Of a DNA stretch of 64,000 nucleotides, positions 57,474 through 64,000 are shown one piece after another. Origin of the DNA: Chthonomonas sp. GTDB taxonomy: Bacteria > Armatimonadota > Fimbriimonadia > Fimbriimonadales > Fimbriimonadaceae. The translations under genes and the position numbers were made by a program. The first letter of the stretch is position 1, and every line of letters starts with the position of its first letter. A model generated the notes under the pieces. The model was not told the DNA's origin. It saw only the letters and a program-made list of their open reading frames with translations, and made no database searches. The stretch spans positions 217,282 through 281,281 of the forward strand of contig JAEURQ010000003.1 in the NCBI GenBank assembly GCA_016788425.1. The letters run 5' to 3'.

Positions 57474-58295
57474 ATGCAGCATCGTCGCGCTTTTACGTTG
57501 ATTGAATTGCTGGTTGTGATCGCCATTATCGCGATCCTGGCCGCAATCATCTTCCCGGTTTTTAGCCGGGCGAAGGATAACGCCAACCGGGGGAACGACA
57601 TCAGCTCGATGAATTCGCTCCGCTCTGCGCTCCAGCTGTATCGGCAGGACCAAGGCGGATATCCGCCCGCCCTCTTAGGATACGTCTCGCTTTATCAAAC
57701 CGGTCCGCAAGCCGGACAAGTCATCCCAGCGAACAACGTGAGTGGGTTCCTTTATCCTAAGCGCGTGGATGCGGTGGACACGTTCCGCCCGATTAAGCTC
57801 CGCGCCGCGGCGACGGATATCACGACCGCCGTGTGGCCGACGCAGGACACGCGAGCGATCGGCACGTCGCCGATCATCGACCTGAACGGCGATGGCCGAC
57901 TCGTGGGCGCCGACGATGACCTTGCGAACGCTCGCCAAGCCTTCGGTCCGACGCAAGTCGTGCAGAACGGCGGCGGTAACGCTCAGTTTTACAAAATCAG
58001 CGGCTACGACGCCTCGGAAGTGAACACCCCATCGGGGCGGCGCACCGAGCTTCGCTACAGCCTTTTCTGGTCCACGTGGGGACTCGCGGGTGGTAACGCC
58101 CTCGACGATCCGCGGCAACTCGGCTACAGCGATCCGCCCGAAAACACGGTCATCACCTGGAACAGTTTCTATCGCGACTACGTGAACGGCGTGCCGCAGC
58201 GCATTAAGCGCGAGGCCGTGCTCTTCCTGGGAGGCGGCGTGAAGAACGCCGACTCGCTCGACGTGGCGAACCGTTCGTGGCGCGTCATTCCGTAA
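57474..58295 (+). CDS. Type II secretion / type IV pilus major-type pseudopilin (G-like)
   Basis: A 273-residue prepilin. The N-terminus MQHRRA-FTLIELLVVIAIIAILAA has the class III cleavage site (between A and F) and the E5 glutamate. IFPVFSRAKDNANRGND follows, characteristic of pseudopilins of this phylum. The globular part (LRSALQLYRQDQGGYPPALLGYV) and the ending AVLFLGGGVKNADSLDVANRSWR are typical of GspG-like relatives, without the short calcium loop. The ATG at 57474 is used; the GTG at 57468 is also in frame. It is followed by V- and W-type partners. Confidence 0.92.
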   Translation: MQHRRAFTLIELLVVIAIIAILAAIIFPVFSRAKDNANRGNDISSMNSLRSALQLYRQDQGGYPPALLGYVSLYQTGPQAGQVIPANNVSGFLYPKRVDAVDTFRPIKLRAAATDITTAVWPTQDTRAIGTSPIIDLNGDGRLVGADDDLANARQAFGPTQVVQNGGGNAQFYKISGYDASEVNTPSGRRTELRYSLFWSTWGLAGGNALDDPRQLGYSDPPENTVITWNSFYRDYVNGVPQRIKREAVLFLGGGVKNADSLDVANRSWRVIP

Positions 58296-58338
58296 CAAGT
58301 CTTTTCGCTTCCTCAACATTGGTTGGGGGCAAGTACTC

Positions 58339-60201
58339 ATGCAACACATGTATTCGAACCGTAAACTGACCCGGGCCGCCAGCTTGGTGGAAATCCTGGT
58401 GGTCATTGTGGTGTTCCTGGTGGGGATCCTGGGGGTGGCTCAGGTGTTCCCGAAAGGTCTCGGCATTTTGCGAACCACGGCCAACAACTCCGTGGCCGTC
58501 AACCTCGCCCGAGCCGAAATCGAACGCCTCAAAGGTCAAAGTGAGCAAATCGCGGAAGCGATTCTTCCCGTGCAATACGCGGGCGGTGGGCTCCAGCTGG
58601 ACCTGAACCAGCGACCCTCGGCCGTGATCCCGGCGGGAACCTCGACGATCCGCTCCTCGGACGGTTTTATCATCGTCAACGGCAACGCCCTTGGGCCCTG
58701 GCATCGTTTCGCTGGCTCCAACACCGTGCGCCGCGTTCTCGGCGAAGGCAAAAAGATTGCTCAGCCGCGATTCGTGCCGGTCGGTACGGGTGCGGGTGTG
58801 GTGGATCAATTCGGTTCGCTGATGAACCTGCAATTCGGGCCGGTGCTCCTGCCCGCCGGCCAACGCCTGGCGGTCTACGGGCCGGACATGGAGAAAATTT
58901 TCCAAGATAACGCCCGCTACGCCTCGAACTCCTACTTGCTCGATGACGACGGTCAGCAGATCGCGTTGCCGGAAGGCGCCGTGAACCGCGAATATCGCCT
59001 TGAGTTCAACTACATCGCGACGAGTGGGTCGGCGTTTGAATCCCGAACGCTGACGACGACCGTGGTGATCCCGGGCAAGCTCGCCACACCCTATGGCTAC
59101 GTCGTGGTGAACCTTGGTTCGCTGCCGGGCGTGACGAACTTCGCCCACGCCGAGCAAGACACGATCCGCGCGCAACGAATGTTTACCGAAGTCGCGCCGC
59201 TCGCCAACTTCTCGACGACGGTGGCCGACGATTCGGCGTTTGAGTACAAGCTGCTCGACGCGAACCTTGGCACGTTGATGTTCAACCCGAACGGTTACGG
59301 CTACGAGCTCCGCACGCGCCGCGCCCGGGTGCCGCTTTCGGCCCGCGTGGACTACGACGTGTTCGACTGGCGCATCTTGCGCGAGGATTTAACCGGCCTC
59401 ACCGCCGGACGGCCGTATCGCCTCGCGATTCGCGGTCTGAAGGTCTCGGGCATCAATGGCCCGGATGGCCTGCGAAACGCGGGTCTTGGCTTTACCGTGA
59501 ACGACGGCGACACCACACCGGACGACATCGCCGTGATTGACCTGGAAACGGGCGGCATCATCACTCCCGCTTCGTACTCGATTGACAAGTCGGAAGGAAT
59601 TTTGACGTTCAACGCGACGCAACAAATCGTGTACGCGCAATCAACGACGCCGCAGCCGATTACGGTGGATGGCCGCTCGCTGCGCGCGATCTACATGGCC
59701 CGCAACGAAATGGCGGTGCAGGTGAGCAAGGCGGCCTCGGTTTACGTGCCGACGAGCTCGGCGACGATCGGGTTTAAGCAGTGCTACCTCGGCGCGACCA
59801 ACTTGGCTGGAGACGGATTGCCTTACCGCATCTATTTCCCGCTCAGCGATATTGGGAAGAAAGTCGCAATTGGCGAGGTGTGGTACCTGGATTCGGGAAC
59901 AAATCGCCAACTGGTAGAAGACCAAACGTTTGTGATTCAAGCTCCTCGCGCCACCGATTGGCAAGCGCTCGCCTACGTTGATATCCGCGAAATCCGACCG
60001 GATGCCGCCGCGCTCGACTTTAGCAACGGTTACGCCGTGCGACGAGTGCGCGGTGCGAGCGTGGACGTGCGGGTGACCTGGAATCCGGGCAGCTTCCAAC
60101 TGCGATCGGCGACCGCGCCGCTCAGCGCCCTGGAAACTTACATGCAACAAAACCGACGCTCCCTGACGGAAAGCTTCATCGTTCGCGGGGTGGATCAATG
60201 A
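58339..60201 (+). CDS. Large prepilin-like protein (PilV-type)
   Basis: A 620-residue protein with a prepilin N-terminus (RKLTRAA-SLVEILVVIVVFLVGILG) in which the cleavage site is A before S and the E5 glutamate is kept. GVAQVFPKGLGILRTTANNSVAVNLARAEIERLKGQ is the amphipathic helix of minor pilins (read in segments). A body of more than 550 residues is extraordinarily long for a V-type minor pseudopilin (usually 130-250) and is mainly beta-rich. Its stop overlaps the next gene as ATGA, implying coupled translation. Confidence 0.85.
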   Translation: MQHMYSNRKLTRAASLVEILVVIVVFLVGILGVAQVFPKGLGILRTTANNSVAVNLARAEIERLKGQSEQIAEAILPVQYAGGGLQLDLNQRPSAVIPAGTSTIRSSDGFIIVNGNALGPWHRFAGSNTVRRVLGEGKKIAQPRFVPVGTGAGVVDQFGSLMNLQFGPVLLPAGQRLAVYGPDMEKIFQDNARYASNSYLLDDDGQQIALPEGAVNREYRLEFNYIATSGSAFESRTLTTTVVIPGKLATPYGYVVVNLGSLPGVTNFAHAEQDTIRAQRMFTEVAPLANFSTTVADDSAFEYKLLDANLGTLMFNPNGYGYELRTRRARVPLSARVDYDVFDWRILREDLTGLTAGRPYRLAIRGLKVSGINGPDGLRNAGLGFTVNDGDTTPDDIAVIDLETGGIITPASYSIDKSEGILTFNATQQIVYAQSTTPQPITVDGRSLRAIYMARNEMAVQVSKAASVYVPTSSATIGFKQCYLGATNLAGDGLPYRIYFPLSDIGKKVAIGEVWYLDSGTNRQLVEDQTFVIQAPRATDWQALAYVDIREIRPDAAALDFSNGYAVRRVRGASVDVRVTWNPGSFQLRSATAPLSALETYMQQNRRSLTESFIVRGVDQ

Positions 60202-62447
60202 GACTCAAGCGCGCCTTTACGCTCATCGAACTGATCACCGTGATGGCGATCACGACGATCCTCCTGACGATCATCACGATTCCCGTGGTGCAGAGCTTCA
60301 ACTTGTCGCGCGCGGCTCAAAGCTACGCGCTGGCGCAGGATCGTGCTCGCGGCATCATCAACGACGTCGTGAAGGACATCACGAACGGTTCCAGCGTGCG
60401 CGACAACTCGGGCCTGCGCGGCTCCGTGGCCGTGCAAGTGCCGGGCCTCGCGGCCAACTCGGTGGAAACCATCCTTCTGGAGAACACCAAGCTCGACATT
60501 TTCCAACCTGCAGCCGCTCCCTCGGTGGATGGCGGTGGTGGTCTGCGCAATCCGAATCTGCTGATCAATCCGGCGGGCGATGCGCAAGACGAAAACAACT
60601 GGAAGGTGGACCCGACGCTCCGTGCGCCGGTCGGTCAACCGGTGATTCCGGTCACGCAAGGCTTCCGCTTGGTGCGCTGGTTCGTGTCGCTCAACCGACC
60701 GATTGAACCGCCCGCCAACAACAACCAGGACTACCGCAACTGGGTTCCCGCGGCCTACCGCAACCCGTACGACCGTCTGCTCACGCCGCGCGTGAACGGC
60801 CGCGACAACCTCTTTGTGCTGCGACGCGCCGAAGTGGCGTACCGCGTGTACCGTGGCGGCGCCTGGCAGTTCAACAGCGACCTGTTCGTGGACGCCGATG
60901 GCGATGGCGAGCCGGATAACATTGACGGCCCCTACTTTATGATTCCCGGCGTGGACGACGTGACCGGTGCGGCGCTGGCCGGTGCGGCCGCGCAAGCCAA
61001 AAACGTGCGCATCATGAACTGGATCAAGGCTTCGCGCGTGGTCACGGATATTGATCGCTTCGATTCGATCGCCCCGGTTTACAACAAGCAAACGCGGCAG
61101 ATCACCTACGACGGCAACCGCCCGCGCATTTCGTCGCTGATTACGTTCCAACCGACGCGGATTGCGAACGAATCGCCCGATGGTCAACTTCCGCTGCGCC
61201 TCGGCGAAGAGTCAACCAACCTCGCGCAGGTCGGCGCCGACGTGTTCCGCACGCAATTCGGCGGCTGGGCACGCAACAAGGTGAGCGTCCGGCCGAGCCC
61301 GATCGTGCGCGGTGGCACCAACCCGATCGCGAACGTCAACGATCGCATTCGCTTGGAAAACCTGCGACGCGCCGATGGCGGAATCGGCATTTTCTACATC
61401 AACCCGGTGACCGGCGAAAACCTGGAGGTCTTTGACCTCACCGCCTATGAGCTGGCCAAGAACGACCCGGCTGCAACCGGCATGGCCCGGTATCCGTTTA
61501 CCTACGCGCAGCTGCAAGCCGACGCGCGTTCGAACTGGACGGGCAGCATCAACGCTCTGCGGGACTTCATTCCGTTTAGCTACAGCCGCCGACAAGGCAA
61601 GGTGACGACGAGTTTCGCGCTTACCGAGGTGGGACAAGGCGCGGCGTTCACTGTTCCGGCCGCCGGTGGCTTCACTAGTCCAGACGACAATCGCCCGGAA
61701 GTGGTGGTCGGCCCGGCGTTCACGCCGGCGACGGACCCCGCCGCCGCGTTGCCGGCCGTGGCCAACCGCTGGACCACGAATATCGCCTCGCCGTCCGAGA
61801 ACATTGGTCAAATCAACACTCGATTCAACATTCTTTGGAACGACTGGGATGCGATTTTCCCGGGTCTGGGCAATAAGCAAGAGCTCGTAAAGCGATTTAT
61901 TGACCTTCGCCGCATGCTCAATAAGGATTCGGAAATCGGCCCGCTCTATAACAACCAGCAAACCTGGGGTGGACGCGGTCGCATTGTGCCCGGCAGTGAA
62001 GTCGTGATTGGTCCCGACCAAAACGCCGGTCCCAACTACGGACGCCCGATCCGCTACACGCGGGTGAGCGGTCAGTCGGTAGGCCCGAACGAGTACAAGA
62101 TCAACTACGTGGATCAACCCGAACCGGATTGGACGGCGATTGTCGGGGCGGTTCCGCCCGCGGCTTACCAAAGTGCGAATCCGATCTCGGCGATTCTGCA
62201 AGCTCGGTACCGCGATGGCTATCTTGAGTTCCAATCGGACCCGAGTAAGCCGATCCCGCCCGGGAACATTTCGGTCAATTACCGATTCCAAATGAACGAG
62301 ACGAATGACATTGTCGCGGTGGATTACGAGACCCAACAACTGATGGGCGTGAACATTACGATGCTGACGTTCGCTTCGCAAACTTCGCCGAACCCGCAAC
62401 AGGTCACGCTGCGCGGCTCCGGCACGGTCAGGAACTTCCTGCGATAA
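60198..62447 (+). CDS. Large prepilin-like protein (PilW-type)
   Basis: A 749-residue protein with a textbook prepilin start, MRLKRA-FTLIELITVMAITTILLTI, followed by the helix VVQSFNLSRAAQSYALAQDRARGIINDVVKDI (in segments), which resembles PilW/GspJ minor pilins. The rest is a large, asparagine- and proline-rich, mainly beta-rich exodomain (DPVRVNGRDNLFVLRRAEVAYRV-type segments; SVNYRFQMNETNDIVAVDYETQQ at the end). Its size is several times the normal minor-pilin length. It overlaps the preceding gene by four bases. Confidence 0.85.
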   Translation: MRLKRAFTLIELITVMAITTILLTIITIPVVQSFNLSRAAQSYALAQDRARGIINDVVKDITNGSSVRDNSGLRGSVAVQVPGLAANSVETILLENTKLDIFQPAAAPSVDGGGGLRNPNLLINPAGDAQDENNWKVDPTLRAPVGQPVIPVTQGFRLVRWFVSLNRPIEPPANNNQDYRNWVPAAYRNPYDRLLTPRVNGRDNLFVLRRAEVAYRVYRGGAWQFNSDLFVDADGDGEPDNIDGPYFMIPGVDDVTGAALAGAAAQAKNVRIMNWIKASRVVTDIDRFDSIAPVYNKQTRQITYDGNRPRISSLITFQPTRIANESPDGQLPLRLGEESTNLAQVGADVFRTQFGGWARNKVSVRPSPIVRGGTNPIANVNDRIRLENLRRADGGIGIFYINPVTGENLEVFDLTAYELAKNDPAATGMARYPFTYAQLQADARSNWTGSINALRDFIPFSYSRRQGKVTTSFALTEVGQGAAFTVPAAGGFTSPDDNRPEVVVGPAFTPATDPAAALPAVANRWTTNIASPSENIGQINTRFNILWNDWDAIFPGLGNKQELVKRFIDLRRMLNKDSEIGPLYNNQQTWGGRGRIVPGSEVVIGPDQNAGPNYGRPIRYTRVSGQSVGPNEYKINYVDQPEPDWTAIVGAVPPAAYQSANPISAILQARYRDGYLEFQSDPSKPIPPGNISVNYRFQMNETNDIVAVDYETQQLMGVNITMLTFASQTSPNPQQVTLRGSGTVRNFLR

Positions 62448-62464
62448 GGCTTTTAGAGAAAGAT

Positions 62465-64000
62465 ATGCAACCTTCGGTCCTTCGATCACGGCAACGCGGC
62501 CAAGTCCTCATCATCGCCATTTTGGTGTTGGGAATCTTGCTTGGCATCGGCTTTCTCTTCTCGGCGCTCGTCGCCCGCAACATCAGCGATACGGGGAAGT
62601 CTATTCGCCGTACGCTGGCGGGAGATTTGGCCGAATCGGGCATTCGCTACGCGCACTATCAGCTGCAGTACTCCGTGCTGGGCGCCGACTGGCGACCGAG
62701 CGGCAGTCCGCTGGTGGCGCCGGGCGGCTTCAGCCGCGATCCGGACGCGATCTATCTGCGGGGTCCTTCGGGCATCCCGTTTAAGAACGACACCGACACG
62801 CTGCTCGATCGCGGCGGTCCCGATGGTCTTGGCCCCTACACCCGTCTGGAGTACGAAAAGGGCCGATCGCTGATTCGTGTCCGCTATGCTCCCGCCGACT
62901 TTGGCGGATTCCGCTCGGGCGCAGGCAATCTTCGCCTGCCGGGTAAAGCGAAGTCGTTTATTATCGTTGAAGCCGTGGGTCGCGCCGGAAAGCTGACGGC
63001 AACCGACCCGAGTCTGCAGAACCAAAAGGCCGTCAAGGTCGCGGGTTATGCGAATAACGCTGAGTTCCGCACGAGCCTCGGCGAAATGAAGACCCTGGAC
63101 GTGATCAACATCAACACGCGCAAGCTCATCGCCTTCGCGCAAACGGGGATCATTGATTACGCCCGCTTCATCACGAACAAATTTAACGTCAGCCGCGCGG
63201 CGGAACTGGGGTCGTTGACCTCGCCGACCGCCAGCGACAGCCTTGGTGTGACCTACACCGAAAGCGCGACTTTGAGCGTGCAAGTGGCGGTTCGCTCCAT
63301 TTTTGGCGGCGTCAGCACCGACAGCACGGGTACCGCGCTCATGGCCGGATCGGGTTCGATCCGCGTGAACGGCGACCTGACGTTGCACGGCGACAACCTG
63401 ATGTACGCCGACCCGCGCCTGGGTGATGGGCTGCTGGTCAGCGGCGATATTCGCTCGGCCAACGGCGCCTCACAGCTGACGTTGCGCACTCCGAATGGCG
63501 ACATTGCCGCCGGGGCCCTCGACTCGCGTAACAACGCATTCAGCACGCAAGGCGGATTGATCCGCGATGGCGTCAACGATAGTGACGGCGACGGTTACCC
63601 GCGAAGCACGGGCCGCACCGAGCCTCCCTCGCTTACGGCGACGGATCCGAACAGCAATTTGAGCCGCTATGTGGTGCTCACCCGCGACAGCGGTGCCCTC
63701 GGCCCCGATGGTCGCAACCTCGGTCGCCTCGGCTACGGTCGTGGTGTGTACGTGGACTCGGCCGAGCGCGGCGCAAGCCAATCGGAAACCGAGCGCGAAA
63801 CGACCGCCGGTCGAGATTCGGTGGTGCAAGAATGGCTGAACCCCTACAGCGTCAACCAAACCAACGGCGCTTGGTTCGGGCCGTACTACCGCCCGGTCGC
63901 GACGACGATTCAACTGACGAGCGACGGATTTCGAATTACGCGGCACGAACGCTCGGCGCGCCGATTCTGGCGCACGATTAACAACGCGGCCACCGCGCTT
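62465..64000 (+). CDS. PilX-like pilus-associated protein, 3' truncated by window edge
   Basis: An open frame from the ATG at 62465 to the window end (512 codons, no stop). The N-terminus MQPSVLRSRQRGQVLIIAIL continues with a hydrophobic stretch (VLGILLGIGFLFSALVARNISDTGKS) and matches the PilX_N pattern of a short basic segment, RGxxL and a long helix. The helix is followed by LAGDLAESGIRYAHYQLQY, the usual PilX/GspK-like start of the soluble part. The exodomain is large and beta-rich. It is the fourth prepilin-like gene in the locus, 17 bases after the PilW-like stop. Confidence 0.85.
   Translation, partial: MQPSVLRSRQRGQVLIIAILVLGILLGIGFLFSALVARNISDTGKSIRRTLAGDLAESGIRYAHYQLQYSVLGADWRPSGSPLVAPGGFSRDPDAIYLRGPSGIPFKNDTDTLLDRGGPDGLGPYTRLEYEKGRSLIRVRYAPADFGGFRSGAGNLRLPGKAKSFIIVEAVGRAGKLTATDPSLQNQKAVKVAGYANNAEFRTSLGEMKTLDVININTRKLIAFAQTGIIDYARFITNKFNVSRAAELGSLTSPTASDSLGVTYTESATLSVQVAVRSIFGGVSTDSTGTALMAGSGSIRVNGDLTLHGDNLMYADPRLGDGLLVSGDIRSANGASQLTLRTPNGDIAAGALDSRNNAFSTQGGLIRDGVNDSDGDGYPRSTGRTEPPSLTATDPNSNLSRYVVLTRDSGALGPDGRNLGRLGYGRGVYVDSAERGASQSETERETTAGRDSVVQEWLNPYSVNQTNGAWFGPYYRPVATTIQLTSDGFRITRHERSARRFWRTINNAATAL

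Overview
The window is a high-GC bacterial chromosome segment that I read as Armatimonadota, most likely close to Fimbriimonadales. This is an inference, since no rRNA gene is present. It rests on four things: prepilin-type proteins beginning RAFTLIELLVVIAIIAILAA followed by IFPVFSRAK, two proteins with VPEP(S/G) PEP-CTERM tails, two secreted proteins with dockerin-like NGDGxxDIADY repeats, and short operons mixing housekeeping and secreted-enzyme genes. I saw no phage, insertion sequence or CRISPR array. The left edge cuts a glcD-like gene and the right edge cuts a PilX-like gene.

Layout. 1-3228: glcDEF-like glycolate oxidase operon (first gene truncated). 3240-4222: a promoter, a long foldable leader, an S-adenosylmethionine decarboxylase with an N-terminal hydrophobic extension, and a terminator. 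4256-10740: Cys-rich membrane protein, RtcA-like protein lacking the catalytic His, secreted S9 peptidase, PfkB sugar kinase, Gfo/Idh/MocA oxidoreductase. 10737-14996 (minus): membrane GAF/degenerate-GGDEF protein, metallo-beta-lactamase-fold hydrolase, DUF1015 protein. 15032-24706: polyprenyl synthase (plus), then minus-strand genes for GH31 glucosidase, TPR protein, dUTPase, SIS-type sugar-phosphate isomerase, DUF554 protein and secreted GH2 enzyme. 24777-34094: second Gfo/Idh/MocA protein, PEP-CTERM protein, a CxxCH protein, a spondin-like PEP-CTERM / ECF sigma / zinc anti-sigma operon, tRNA-Ala(GGC), a subtilase with dockerin-like tail, and an M55 aminopeptidase. 34118-41712: orphan CoA-transferase subunit B, rpsF-ssb, an accB-position/accC/nusB operon whose carrier-like protein lacks the biotinyl lysine, a dockerin-tailed lectin-like protein, and an isolated atpDC pair. 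41903-56299: small exported proteins, beta-propellers, an XRE-cupin regulator, a thioredoxin-like protein, aminotransferase, response regulator, TPR protein, argS, alpha/beta hydrolase, pyrimidine-nucleoside phosphorylase and NlpC/P60 endopeptidase. 56359-64000: prepilin peptidase followed by four prepilin-like proteins (G-, V-, W- and X-type).

How it fits together. Many genes serve the cell envelope and secretion: carbohydrate and peptide breakdown, surface proteins with two kinds of C-terminal sorting tag, and a pseudopilin assembly locus. A repeated feature is a -10-like hexamer (TANNNT or close) 6-9 bases before the start codon, usually without a Shine-Dalgarno sequence, at about a dozen genes. 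This suggests that leaderless transcription is common here. Operon-internal genes instead use Shine-Dalgarno sequences or ATGA-type overlaps.
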